A stretch of DNA of 64,000 nt from NCBI RefSeq assembly GCF_040412425.1, contig NC_089767.1, forward strand, positions 3,026,130-3,090,129, in the 5' to 3' direction. Shown here one piece after another: positions 11,732-23,285 of the stretch. Under the pieces are notes generated by a model. That model was not told the DNA's origin. It made no database searches and saw only the letters and a list, made by a program, of their open reading frames with translations. Both the position numbers and the translations under genes were made by a program. Within the stretch, counting starts at the first letter, position 1; the number at the start of each line of letters is the position of its first letter. The stretch is from Macrobrachium rosenbergii (Eukaryota > Arthropoda > Malacostraca > Decapoda > Palaemonidae).

Positions 11732-11944
<213 letters not shown>

Positions 11945-11948
<4 letters not shown>

Positions 11949-12295
11949 CACACACATATATACATATATATTTTAAACACACAAGAGTATTATAAACGAA
12001 AACTCCAGCCAAAGGCGTTTGGTTGTGTTCACAGGCAGGAGCACCTCACGGGCCATTAGCCGCGATAACCATATAACCTATTGAGCATTTACTGTCCGGG
12101 AGGCGAATTTATGGGGGCACGGGTGAGGGTCCTTTCCCCCCGGGGGGAGGGAGGCATGGGTACCCAGGGCGGATTGGAGTTAAGTGATCCATATCGCATA
12201 AATTATTCAGGGACTGTTTTGCCTTATTTTTGTTTTTTTTTCTAAGTATCAGGTGAGCAGGGAAGAGGAAATTGTAGTTACCTTTAAAAGTTACC
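11945..12295. other. single-copy, locally GC-rich DNA
   Basis: Includes a short G/C-rich run around 12130-12160. No coding signal. Confidence 0.45.
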
Positions 12296-12339
12296 TTTCT
12301 CTCTCTAACAGCACTAGTAACCATAAATCAATCAAATAA

Positions 12340-12406
<67 letters not shown>

Positions 12407-12450
12407 CTCTCTCTTTTGACACCAATAGTAACCATAAATCAATCAAATAA

Positions 12451-12511
<61 letters not shown>

Positions 12512-12560
12512 GACACCAATAGTAACCATAAATCAATCAAATAAATTTTTTTTCTCTCTA
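12296..12560 (+). repeat. composite tandem: 45-bp unit alternating with (CT)n
   Basis: A unit containing AGTAACCATAAATCAATCAA followed by ATAAATTT occurs three times (12311, 12427, 12520). The copies are separated by CT arrays at 12342-12403 and 12453-12508. The last copy has T-rich sequence where the array should be. Confidence 0.93.
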
Positions 12561-12866
12561 TTTCTCTCCGTCGCCGATATAAATATTGGGTACCAAAGTG
12601 AATTCTTGTTATTTTATTTTCACCTCTGTTATTTTGGTTCCGTTGTTTCACTAACATATTTCAGCTTACTTTGGTTGTTCGTCGCAGTTTATTTGTTGTT
12701 TTTATGTTTGTTTTTCTCCCGTTGATTAGGTCTTCAGTAAGTTTCGAAGACCTGTGTATTGTGGTTGTGTTTCGTCATATATTTGCACTCTGCTGTGAGT
12801 TTTACCTCATCTTATTTTCAAAAGCAATTATTTTATATACTTTTACTATGTGGTTGATATTGTTAT

Positions 12867-12867
<1 letters not shown>
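12561..12867. other. single-copy T-rich DNA
   Basis: Frames of 71 and 102 codons run through it without a recognisable domain. The latter extends into a microsatellite. Confidence 0.45.
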
Positions 12868-12916
<49 letters not shown>

Positions 12917-13029
12917 GTGTGTGTGTGTATATATATATGTATAATATATATCATATATATGTATATATATCATATATAGTAGGATAGGAAATAGCTACCT
13001 CTTATGATTAGAGCTGAAGACAAATAAGA

Positions 13030-13070
<41 letters not shown>
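12868..13070 (+). repeat. (AC)n(AT)n(GT)n palindromic array, AT-rich tract and (GT)n
   Basis: 12868-12928 reads AC, then AT, then GT repeats, making one self-complementary block. A degenerate AT tract follows to 12980, then about 36 bases of GT (13034-13070). Confidence 0.95.
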
Positions 13071-13071
<1 letters not shown>

Positions 13072-13556
13072 AGGGAGAGAGAGAAAGAAAGATGCCTCTT
13101 TTGAATAAGTTGTCATATTGTGTATATTTTCCGACAACATTTTCGCCTGAGCTGGGTTGCAAAGTTCTTCTTTTTATTTTTCTTACTATTAATTTCGAAT
13201 TTTATTGCATCGTTAACGACTGTTTATCCACGCGCATTTAATCCGCTATTGTGAGTCCTTCCCTGTTGTCTTTTTCGCCTTTTTGCGAGCGTAATTGACT
13301 TGGACTGACAACTGACGCGGGCGGTGTGACACCGTGACAGCTGGTATTTTATATCCGCGATAAATTTCCATTTGTTTGTTAGAACAGGAGTTTATCGAGT
13401 TAATTTGAATTAATAATTGCAGCTCTATGATGCCGTTATTTAGCTGCTTCATTAGTGGACTGGGGCATAGCATGGCTGCAGAAGCCTAATCAACAATCGC
13501 CTCGTCAAGCGTGCATATTTATTTCGCCGGTTGGAAATGGAAATTGATCAAGTGGA
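13071..13556. other. single-copy stretch rich in TAAT-type motifs
   Basis: No repeat family. It holds several homeodomain-like TAAT cores, for example GTTAATTTGAATTAATAATT near 13399-13418, and balanced composition. It could be a regulatory or conserved non-coding segment, but only an alignment could show that. Confidence 0.35.
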
Positions 13557-13866
13557 ACCCGTAGCGGGGTAGCGCCGTCAGTGCACTTCATGCGGTGCAC
13601 TGTAGGCATTACTTAATGGTCTTCGCAGCGTACCTTCGGTGCCTAGCTGGAACCCCTTTCATTCCTTTTACCGTACCTACTTTCATATTCTCTTCCATCT
13701 TACTTTCCTCAACCCCTTTCCTAAAAATTGATTCATAGTGCAACTGCGAGGCTTTCCCCGTTACACCTTTCAAAACTTCTCATTGTCAAATTCCGTTTCA
13801 GCGCTGATCGACCCCATAGGTCCCAGTGTTTGGTCTTTGTCCTAAATTCTATATTTGATTCAATTC
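13557..13866 (+). mobile_element. family B retroposon, full length, with short TSD
   Basis: Starts CCCGTAGCGGGGTAGCGCC, has the GTGCAC hairpin at the 5' end (TGCACTTCATGCGGTGCA), then the T/C-rich middle, the GTCCCAGTGTTTGGTCTTTG block and a short tail. AAGTGGA occurs just before (13550-13556) and just after (13870-13876), consistent with a target-site duplication. Confidence 0.9.
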
Positions 13867-13876
13867 GATAAGTGGA

Positions 13877-14316
13877 GACTTCACAGAACCACCTGAAGAC
13901 CGCCCGATATTTTTTGTCATTGATGAATATATATTTTTGTTTTAATTTTTCAACATTATGACAGAAATTAGTGAAATGGTGGAATGCTAGGTTGAAGGAA
14001 TCATGAAATCATTTGCGAAAATACATAGAATAAAACGGAAAACACACATTAACATTGAAATGAATGAGTAAAGTTTACAGCACTAGGATTTAAGTAAGTA
14101 AATATTGGTAATCGCCAGAGGGTACAGTTGGAATTCATATGCTATTGTTTACAAAAATAATTATTGCCATATAATGAATATACAGGTTTAGCTATTGATA
14201 ACAGAGGGTCGTCTTTGCTGTAGAATGTATTTTTATTACAAACACGTAAATCAAGAGAGGTGTACGTACATACATCTGCTGAATTTTACCATGAACGTTT
14301 TTATGTCACAATGTGC
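13877..14316. other. single-copy AT-rich DNA
   Basis: Nothing recognised. Confidence 0.45.
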
Positions 14317-14319
14317 GTA

Positions 14320-14378
<59 letters not shown>
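14317..14378 (+). repeat. (ATT)n microsatellite
   Basis: About 20 uninterrupted units. Confidence 0.97.
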
Positions 14379-14379
<1 letters not shown>

Positions 14380-14495
14380 ATGTAAATGTGTGATTTTTTT
14401 GTGTAAATCAAGACTATATTTAGATTAGAAATACTTATTTTCATATGAATTCTTATTGTAAGTCAAAGAACGTGTTTTCTATGCATGTTCAAAGT

Positions 14496-14517
14496 GTGAT
14501 TCATACACGATTCAGCC

Positions 14518-14573
<56 letters not shown>

Positions 14574-14639
14574 TTCATACACGATTCAGCCAGTATACAC
14601 GCACACACACACACGTGATTCATGCAAAATTCAGCAATC

Positions 14640-14690
<51 letters not shown>
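14496..14690 (+). repeat. composite tandem: GTGATTCATACACGATTCAG unit with (GA)n
   Basis: The unit occurs at about 14498, 14570 and 14617. Copies one and two are separated by a GA array (14521-14569), a short CACACA run lies between two and three, and a second GA array (14642-14687) follows three. Confidence 0.92.
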
Positions 14691-15033
14691 GTCAGCCTGT
14701 TTACAAGGGCCCTTCTTTTCCAATACCTCCCTTATCCCTTCAGGCACTTTCTAAGTCTTCTTCTACTCCCACCATCGAAAGACTTCCGAATTGTACACTC
14801 TTTTCACCAACCTTTCTTTCACCTTCTTTCCGTGCAATGAAGCCATCTCAGAATACTCGGATCCCTTCAGTCGTCTACGGTAACATTACTACTGATTCTG
14901 TGGCATCTATACTACGCAAGACTTCCTCCTGAATAGGTTCAGTATTTTTTCTTTTACGCGTAGTCAGTTCCATGCTTCACTTCCGTAAAGGAAGGTTAGT
15001 GTCATTGTGCATATGGCCTGCATTGTACTCAGT

Positions 15034-15040
<7 letters not shown>
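14691..15040. other. single-copy DNA
   Basis: A 120-codon frame (14570-14932) starts in the GA array and extends into this unique stretch. It has a serine/proline-rich tail without a recognisable domain, so I treat it as chance. Confidence 0.4.

Positions 15041-15117
<77 letters not shown>
15041..15117 (+). repeat. (AC)n(AT)n(GT)n palindromic microsatellite
   Basis: ACACACACAC, then about 40 bases of AT, then about 29 of GT. Its two ends are complementary, so the block can fold back on itself. Confidence 0.95.
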
Positions 15118-15121
<4 letters not shown>

Positions 15122-15235
15122 ATATTTATACATACATGTATATATGTATATGTATAAATTTTTATGCATATATACATGTACAAATATTATATATGTATAC
15201 GTATAAATATATATATACTATTATATATATATAAT

Positions 15236-15282
<47 letters not shown>
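15118..15282 (+). repeat. degenerate AT/ATGT tract
   Basis: TATA/TGTA-rich low-complexity sequence ending in an AT array (about 15240-15280). Confidence 0.9.
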
Positions 15283-15284
<2 letters not shown>

Positions 15285-15372
15285 TATTAATTTTGGTAAA
15301 CGTAGGCCTAATTGTTTTATAAATGCGAATTTTGCAGATCATGGAAATTATGTTTCTTGCCCTTCTTTCTTG

Positions 15373-15375
<3 letters not shown>

Positions 15376-15441
<66 letters not shown>

Positions 15442-15532
15442 TTTGCTTTGCTATAAGGGAACGAATGGGAGGAATATGTGACAGCTGAATAAAGAACGAG
15501 GACAAGAGAAAGTGAGGCAATACCATAATTCC

Positions 15533-15577
<45 letters not shown>
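15376..15577 (+). repeat. two (GA)n arrays
   Basis: 15376-15435 and 15535-15577, separated by about 100 bp of unique DNA. Confidence 0.96.
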
Positions 15578-15658
15578 CAGAAATTTTTGTTATGAAGGGT
15601 AAATTTTATGACTAATCTGTCTTTTAACAAATAGCAAGAGGAAGAAAGCCTGTTCTAC

Positions 15659-15661
<3 letters not shown>

Positions 15662-15749
<88 letters not shown>

Positions 15750-15762
15750 AGAGAGAGAGAGA
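15662..15762 (+). repeat. (AT)n running into (GA)n
   Basis: About 86 bases of AT followed by a short GA array. Confidence 0.96.
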
Positions 15763-15868
15763 CAGAGACAGAAAAAAAAATTAACTCTTGTCCGCTGTTG
15801 ACGAAAAATTTTGAGAAAATTCCATGCGAGATATGTAAAGCACTGCAAAGGGATAATCATGTAACTCA

Positions 15869-15870
<2 letters not shown>

Positions 15871-15928
<58 letters not shown>
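15871..15928 (+). repeat. (GA)n microsatellite
   Basis: About 29 units. Confidence 0.97.
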
Positions 15929-15931
<3 letters not shown>

Positions 15932-16233
15932 TGCAGCGGGAGATGTGTTGAAGAAGAAATATGCGCGTCGTATGTAAATGTCATAATACTTGTATTAGCA
16001 TATTTGTCCCGGAATATCCTCATGTTTCAGCCTCCCAGAAATGTTCTTACTTACCTCTGTGGCTTTTTGGTCTTTCGCTCTTCTCTCTTTTTCAAAGGGG
16101 GGAGGGGGCGAAGTTTCGGCTTTTTGAAGTCTCTCTTTTATGGGGGGAAGTGGCTTAATTGGTTAACGTGCTTTAGTTACTTATTGGATTAGTTTCTTAT
16201 TTTTATTTGCTAAACTCGAGTTATTGGCGCTGC
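15929..16233. other. single-copy DNA
   Basis: Short frames only. No family member. Confidence 0.45.
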
Positions 16234-16520
16234 CGTTTTATTTTGGCAGGCGCACAGACGCATGCGCACTCACGTTTACACTTTGACCCATGGCCAAAGT
16301 CGAATGTTTATCGTTGTTTTTACTATTTATTTTGCTAGTCGGACAGACGCGTGCATATACGCATGCTTTGACCTAGTGATCAAAATCTACTGCCTATCGT
16401 TGTTTCTCAACTGAAGTCCCAAGTTCGAATCCTTACCAGGGATGAAGCACATGTTAGTTATAGCTCCCTTTTGATGTCAGTTATTCCATAGGGAATGTAC
16501 AACATTATTTGCTGCATCAG
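16234..16520 (+). mobile_element. tandemly duplicated tRNA-like SINE head, family F
   Basis: Two diverged copies of about 90 bp (16234-16320 and 16326-16410) share ACAGACGC, CTTTGACC and TATCGTTGTTT. The second continues into AAGTTCGAATCCTTACCAGG, a B-box-like motif. TGACCTAGTGATCAAA upstream resembles an A box, so the second copy has both boxes. The first lacks the B box. Confidence 0.65.
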
Positions 16521-17122
16521 AGACAAGCAGGCTGTGCAGAAATCTTGAAAAACATCATTAGCTTCATATGCTTGTAGAAGGTTCATGAACTGGACTTAGA
16601 CTCCAAAAAGACTCCACCGTTTGTACATAATATACATTCTCGCTGCCATATGTTTCTCTCGCTAATGTTAAAGTTCTTACGGCCGTCTTGTGTGCTAAAA
16701 GGTTCCAGCTTCAATTCCAAACCATCAAGGAACACTTTCCCGTTTTCTCACATTTTCTTCCTCCCAAAATGTCTGAATTATACGTTTTTTTTTTTACACC
16801 ACCTATCATCCGTTATCGCCTTGTGACGAAACCATTTCCTTGCCCCAGAACTTTGCACTTATAGTTGCTGTCTTTTCTCTGAATTCTCTCTTCGCTCCAC
16901 CCATAAAGAATGTGAATACCCCCGGAGACGGCGCACCCTTCTAACACCGTTTTTAAACCAAACCAGTCACTCTCCCGCCTACAAATTCTGAGACACGTTT
17001 CACTCCACCATAAAAAAACGTTTTGCTGCTCTCAAAAACTCATCTTCTGTACCATCCATCGCCTTCTTCAGCAATTTCCACATAGGAGAGATGAAGTTCA
17101 TTATCGCGTCTCACGTTTGCAT

Positions 17123-17125
<3 letters not shown>
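16521..17125. other. single-copy DNA
   Basis: No family member, RNA or coding domain recognised. Confidence 0.45.
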
Positions 17126-17177
<52 letters not shown>

Positions 17178-17238
17178 CTTCCTAGTACAGAATTTTCACT
17201 CTCCCTCCTCGACTTACAAAATATTTTGTCAACACTAA

Positions 17239-17300
<62 letters not shown>
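17126..17300 (+). repeat. two (CT)n arrays
   Basis: 17126-17174 and 17241-17300, separated by 66 bp. The 89-codon frame across them is repeat translation. Confidence 0.97.
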
Positions 17301-17301
<1 letters not shown>

Positions 17302-17811
17302 GCCGATCCATTAACCTGTCCGCCTGTGTTTATCCTACCGGCGACTTTTTCGTCCTCTAAACATCGATATTACACTAAAGAAAATTCGTAATAAGAAAGT
17401 GGGAAGTTTTGCCCCAAATCGGTCGTTCTATCTTCATCAAGTCGGAAAGAAAAACAGTGGATGACTCAAGTTTTGTAATGTGGTGATCAGAATTCTGAGA
17501 GGAACAAGACAGGAGGAACTCTTTCTCTTCCACCCTCCCTTGCCTCAAAATGTGTTTTATGGATTACGTCTAAAGAGTAAGTTCATGGGTTTTTTTTTTT
17601 TGATGAGGGGAGCAGGGGCATGTCATCTTTAAGATATATAGATTTATAATGAACTCTTCTTTTTCCAAGTTGTCGTAGAATTCCTTCGACTTTTCTTCTT
17701 GCTAGTAATAGCGAATATAAATTCTTGTTTGTAAGTTATTTCATGTCGGGAAGGCAAACCACCGACTCCATTTTGGTCATTGCGCTTAGAAACGTTTTGA
17801 TAATAAGGAGA
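17301..17811. other. single-copy DNA
   Basis: Nothing recognised apart from a T run near 17590. Confidence 0.45.
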
Positions 17812-18235
17812 CGTTTGTGAAGAGTTAGGGAAATCTTTCATATTAAGAGCTGACGTCGTTATTTCTCATGTTTACGATCTTGTGTAAATATGAATTCTTA
17901 GATTTTTTTGCACTTAAGAAAGCCTTAATAATAGGGACACGCTTGTGAAGAGTTAGGGAGACCTTCCATAGTAATAAATATGAATACTTTTATTTTTTCC
18001 ATATATATCTTCTCGTCTCATTACTTTATCGTTCATAACATTTGTGTTGGCACAGGGAGACAATAATTCTTAAGAGACAGGGAGATTTTCCATTTCAAGA
18101 GCTGACATCTTTATTTCTCATATTTACGATCTTGTATGATAAGTATGAATTCTTCTGATTTTTTCCATATATAGCCTCCCGTCTAGTTATCATTGCTCTA
18201 TCACATTCAATATTTGTGTTGGCTTGCTGTTTATA
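17812..18235 (+). repeat. diverged long tandem repeat, about three copies
   Basis: GTGAAGAGTTAGGGA occurs at about 17818 and 17946. AAGAGCTGACNTC...TTTACGATCTTGT occurs at about 17845 and 18098. TTTTTTCCATATATA occurs at about 17993 and 18158, followed each time by CATA/CACATTCA-type and TTTGTGTTGGC. The units are 120-175 bp and old. Confidence 0.7.
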
Positions 18236-18308
18236 CCAGCGTTCATAGCAGACGTGTCTCTCCGTGTAGCAGCTATCGTGTTTTTGCGTAATTCCGAAGT
18301 TTTGCCAT

Positions 18309-18669
18309 TTAGTTTTCTGTAAAAGAAACTATTGTGCCGGCTTTGTCTGTCCGTCCGCACTTTATTCTGTCCGCCCTCAGATCTTGAAAACTACTGAGGC
18401 TAGAGGGATGCAAATTGGTATGTTGATCATCCACCCCCCAAACATCCAACACACCAAATTGCAGCCCTCTGGACTCAGTAGTTTTTATTTGATTTAATGT
18501 TAAAGTTGGCCATAATCGTGCATCTGGTAACGATATAGGACAGGCCACCACCGGGCCGTGGTTAAAGTTTCGTGGCCCGCAGCATTACAACGAGACCACC
18601 GAAAGGTAGATTATAATGTGTAAAGAAAACGCGATTGCGCCGAAGAAACTTTGGCGCATTTTTTACTTG
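18309..18669 (+). mobile_element. family A hairpin-chain element
   Basis: Complete at both ends. The long stem carries substitutions on its right arm (CTCTGGACTCAGTAGT), and the A/T-loop hairpin near the 3' end is shortened. Confidence 0.92.
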
Positions 18670-18838
18670 TCTTTATAAGGTTATTGGAAAAGTGTTGTAT
18701 AGGAAGGGGATCTCTTGCCCACAGAAATAAATCCTAATCATTTCTTGTCCCATATGTTTTTCCGCTCGGTTGCTTCCCACGTTCTTTTGCTTGTGTGAGT
18801 TTTGTGTGAATTTTTGTTTGTGGCTGTCTTTATTATCC

Positions 18839-19190
<352 letters not shown>

Positions 19191-19330
19191 AGTGAGGTAT
19201 AAGTAGATACCGACTCCCACCTACAAATCCCCGTCGAACTCAGGTATTTGTAATTCGAATCGATATCAACCCACCTCTGCCGTGCTAACCATGTAGTGCG
19301 TTTGTCGCACGCAGCCATATTATGAATGAA
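19191..19330 (-). mobile_element. possible second tRNA-like unit upstream of family H
   Basis: On the minus strand, ACATGGTTAGCACGGC and GATTCGAATTAC, spaced like A and B boxes, lie directly upstream of the H head. H could be a dimeric SINE, or two elements could have met here. Confidence 0.4.
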
Positions 19331-20069
<739 letters not shown>

Positions 20070-20250
20070 TACGTCTGTAAATTGGTGGATCCTTATTGCT
20101 TGTGGTTCTCACATGTGAGAATCCTGAGTTCGATCCCCGTACAGGGCAACAGCGGTTTCGGCCGTTCTCCTGAACTCCCACTGTGACTCTGTTGACTAAA
20201 GCAAATAATTCTTTACCTGGTTGTTCGTCGACTGTCGTGAGTCGCAACTA
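20070..20250 (+). mobile_element. tRNA-like SINE remnant
   Basis: GAATCCTGAGTTCGATCCCC (B-box-like) is preceded at tRNA spacing by ATTGCTTGTGGTTCTCACAT. The rest resembles a SINE body but matches nothing else in the window. Confidence 0.5.
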
Positions 20251-20296
20251 GCGGTCGAGAGGGTGAAGGAAAACGAGAAAAATATTAGAGGGATCT

Positions 20297-20650
20297 TTTA
20301 GTTTTCTGTAAAAGAAAACTACTGCGATGGCATTTTGTCTGTCCGTCCGCCCTCAGACCTTAAAGACTACTGAGGCTAGAGGGCTGCAAATTGGTATGTT
20401 GACCATCCACCCTCCGATCATCAAATGTACCAAATTGCAGCCCTCTAGCCTCAGTAGTTTTTATTTCATTTAAGATTAAAGTTAGCCGTGTTCGTGCGTC
20501 TGGCAACGCTATAGGTGCCAACAACTCGGGCCAACACCATGAAAGTTTCATGGGCGGCTTTTGAAAGTTTCATGGGCCGTGGCTGAGAGTTTCATACAGC
20601 ATTATATGCTGTACAGAGAACTCGATTGCCCCGAAGAAAATGTGGTGCAT
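20297..20650 (+). mobile_element. family A element, variant subfamily
   Basis: The 5' half is standard. The 3' half has AGGTGCCAACAACTCGGGCC and a repeated GAAAGTTTCATGGGC segment, then lacks the GATAGATCT hairpin. The copy at 30326 shares the inserted segment (AGGTACCAACAAC), so the two define a subgroup. Confidence 0.9.
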
Positions 20651-20843
20651 TGGACAGTGTTGGCGACGCAGATTTCATGACCTTAGAAGTATAACATATT
20701 TTCATGTTAACGAGAACTAGACTTGATTAGAAAGATGATTAAATAATACTTCCAGTATAAAGCAATAAAAAAGAATTTTATAGCCATTCAGTAAAGATGA
20801 AATACCCTCACACACATACATTATTTATATCTTTATCTATGCG

Positions 20844-20847
<4 letters not shown>
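20651..20847. other. single-copy DNA
   Basis: Nothing recognised. Confidence 0.4.
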
Positions 20848-20878
<31 letters not shown>

Positions 20879-20891
20879 GTGTGTGTTTGTG

Positions 20892-20952
<61 letters not shown>
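20848..20952 (+). repeat. (AT)n(GT)n(AT)n compound array
   Basis: Two AT arrays flank a short GT-rich segment. Confidence 0.96.
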
Positions 20953-20957
<5 letters not shown>

Positions 20958-21291
20958 TATATTACACTCGTGATAGCTGTAATTAATAAAAAACTGTAAT
21001 GAGAAAATAAGAATTACAGTTTAATGTGCGTTTTATTAATGTTCTGTGAGAGCTGAAATCAAGGCTTTCAATATCAATTTCATCCGTTTATGAACTGATT
21101 TTTTGAAGGAAAGCCGATGTAAATGTAATAGCTTCATTGTCATAAATTGAAATCATAGAGATATAGAACAGCTTATTAAAGTGTTATGAATTATAATACT
21201 CTGCATGAAAATTAAAATATGATGAAATCATTTGAAGCTTTTAAAGTGATTTACATAAAAAACTGTGCTAAATGCAGGGCTGTATAATACA

Positions 21292-21293
<2 letters not shown>
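20953..21293. other. single-copy AT-rich DNA with a small hairpin
   Basis: AAACTGTAAT (20991) and ATTACAGTTT (21013) form a perfect 10-bp stem with a 12-base loop. Otherwise unremarkable. Confidence 0.55.

Positions 21294-21355
<62 letters not shown>
21294..21355 (+). repeat. (AT)n microsatellite
   Basis: About 31 units, followed by a TATG/TGTA-rich stretch. Confidence 0.96.
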
Positions 21356-21361
<6 letters not shown>

Positions 21362-21469
21362 TTGTGGGTATGCATGTATGTATATATGTAAAACACTTTC
21401 CCATGAGTTCGTTTCCATATGTATATACATACATATGTGTGTGAATGTATATATAATTATGTATGTAAA

Positions 21470-21640
21470 TATCTGACTAACATTGGAATCGAACCCAGGT
21501 CTTTCAATTGGAAGGCAAGGACGCTACCAGCCAGACCACACAAGCCAAAGAAGAAGTTGGAACCTGTGTGGTCTGGTTGGTAGCGCCCTTGCCTTTCAGT
21601 TGAAAGACATGGGTTCGATCCCGACGTGAGTCAGAAATTT
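21470..21640. mobile_element. tRNA-like inverted repeat, family E
   Basis: Left arm 21473-21543, right arm 21564-21635. The right arm reads as the tRNA-like strand: CTGGTTGGTAGCGCCC (A-box-like), CTTTCAGTTGAAAG (anticodon-stem-like) and GGGTTCGATCCC (B-box). It ends GTGAGTCAG. The left arm is its complement at roughly 90% by eye. The loop is about 20 bases. Confidence 0.85.
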
Positions 21641-21778
21641 ATCTATGTTTCACACGCGATTGTATGTTGATCACTACTAATATATGTATGTATGTATGTA
21701 TGTAAGTTTGTATGTTTTGGGTGTGTGGACTTGCTGAATGAAGTTCTTGAGTTTTTGTGTGTGTGTGTGTAATGCGGG

Positions 21779-22165
21779 TTTTAGTTTTCTGTAAAAGAAA
21801 ACTATTGAGGCGGCTTTGTCTGTCCGTCCACACTTTTTCTGTCCGCCCCCAGATCTTAAAAACTACTGAGGCTAGAGGGCTGCAAATTGGTATGTTGATC
21901 ATCCACCCTCCAATCATCAGATATACCAAATTGCTGCCCTCTAGTCTCTGTAGTTTTTATTTTATTCAATGTTAAAGTTAGCCATAATCGTGCTTCTGGC
22001 AACGGTATAGGCCAGGCCACCATCGGGCTGTGGTTAAAGTTTCATGAGCCGCGGCTCATACAGCATTATACCGAGACCACCGGAAGATAGATCTATTTTC
22101 GGTGGCCTTGATTATTGGCTGTACAGAAAACTCGATTGCGCCGAAGAAACTTCGGCGCATTTTTG
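21779..22165 (+). mobile_element. family A hairpin-chain element, full length
   Basis: Close to the inferred consensus. GAAGATAGATCTATTTTCGG and GCGCCGAAGAAACTTCGGCGC are both intact. Confidence 0.94.
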
Positions 22166-22379
22166 TATTTTTTTTTTTAAATTACTGTTAATACCATCCA
22201 AAGTGATATATATGTTGATAGAGGCTATACGTGATACCACGCATTGTAAGCCGGGCAGTATCGTCTAATTGTAGTTATTACCAGATTCACTCTGCCCTAG
22301 TGGGAGACTTTGAAATCCCCCAGTCGGGGAGATATTTAGAAAGATGCTGTGTGACTGTTAGTGCTTGGCCTTCGCCTCT
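22166..22379. other. mostly single-copy DNA ending in a possible family B tail
   Basis: AGTGCTTGGCCTTCGCCT just before 22380 resembles the family B 3' block. If so, a B remnant is joined to the LINE 3' UTR. Confidence 0.4.
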
Positions 22380-22548
22380 ACATTTTTATCTATTTATTAA
22401 TTTATTTTTTCTTTTTAATATGTGAGATCTCTTCTCTGTATTTCCCTTCACCTTCTCTTACTTTCCAATGAGCACCGTATTCTTTGGAAGCTTGAATTTC
22501 AAGTCAGTGGCCCGTGCGGGCATGTTCCATGTGAATAGGGTTCATCTT

Positions 22549-22588
<40 letters not shown>
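22380..22588 (+). mobile_element. LINE family C 3' UTR with (AAT)n tail
   Basis: The sequence from CATTTTTATCTATTTATTAA through ATTCTTTGGAAGCTTGAATT to GGGTTCATCTTCTG is the reverse complement of the 3' UTR of the LINE remnant at 41.9-42.1 kb. It ends in about 12 AAT units, which look like the element's tail. No coding part is included. Confidence 0.88.
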
Positions 22589-22589
<1 letters not shown>

Positions 22590-22894
22590 CGAAATAATGC
22601 CATACGACCAGCCTCTAAACTTCGCTCCAGTGACCCTGGCACTTAACGACACCTGTGCCTCACACACACTCACGGGCTCCCCTTTCACGAACATTTGTCT
22701 TTATCAAAAGCAAATCGAAAGGTTCCGGCTTCGGTTCAGTTGTAGGAGCCGTAAATGCAAAGAACTGTTACCCAAATTCATCTCCCAGGAGCGAGCTACA
22801 AAAAAAAAAAAAAAAAAAGTATCTTCCAACAAGAAAGTGACATCAATCTCTAGGTGGCTAAGAGACCTGCTCTGTCAGTCTTTATCTCCCTGTT
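22589..22894. other. single-copy DNA with an A run
   Basis: A 166-codon frame (22468-22968) spans the (AAT)n tail and a poly-A run (22800-22818), giving Asn and Lys runs. It is an artefact of the repeats. Confidence 0.5.
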
Positions 22895-23090
22895 TCTTCT
22901 TGCTGTCCAGCCTCTCAAACTATTACTTTTTAGCGCAGTTGTGGGGTTACCTCCAGTTCCACCTTTAGATCCTTGTAATTCTTCTCGTTTATTTTCTGGA
23001 TCTCTCTATCTTGCTATCCAACCACTCTAACTTCCGCTTTTCGCTATCTGGAGCGCTGAATGGCAGGGACCCTTATACTCTGCCTTCAAG
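22895..23090 (+). mobile_element. family B2 (diverged family B), 3' part
   Basis: CTTGCTGTCCAGCCTCTCAA and CTATCTTGCTATCCAACCAC match the minus-strand copy at 42355-42720. GGAGCGCTGAATGGCAGGGA sits where family B has GCGCTGAATGACC. Confidence 0.75.
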
Positions 23091-23218
23091 TGATAGTTGC
23101 TGGTCTCAGCCTACCTGCCGATATGATCGCCAGAATGCAGGAAACTTCATCAAACTGGGCAACTGTTCTTTACTCGCCTTCCACGAACTCAACGCATGCA
23201 TTCTCATCCCCTTACGGG

Positions 23219-23285
23219 TGACAAATTCCTGAGATGTATTCTAGTATTGCACCAGCCCCAGTTTTTTTTTGCCATGCCCCTAGGT
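23219..23285 (+). repeat. 60-bp leader repeat L, copy 1
   Basis: ATTCCTGAGATGTATTCTAG, TATTGCACCAGCCCC, a T run and CATGCCCCTAGG recur at 24430-24492. Each copy lies immediately before a different tandem array. Confidence 0.85.

Noticed and set aside
21564..21635. Functional tRNA gene
   Set aside because: It has A- and B-box-like motifs, but no acceptor stem of 7 bp closes around it and it is one arm of an inverted repeat also found elsewhere. It is tRNA-derived repeat.
22468..22968. 166-codon frame with Asn and Lys runs
   Set aside because: It is produced by the LINE (AAT)n tail and a poly-A run.
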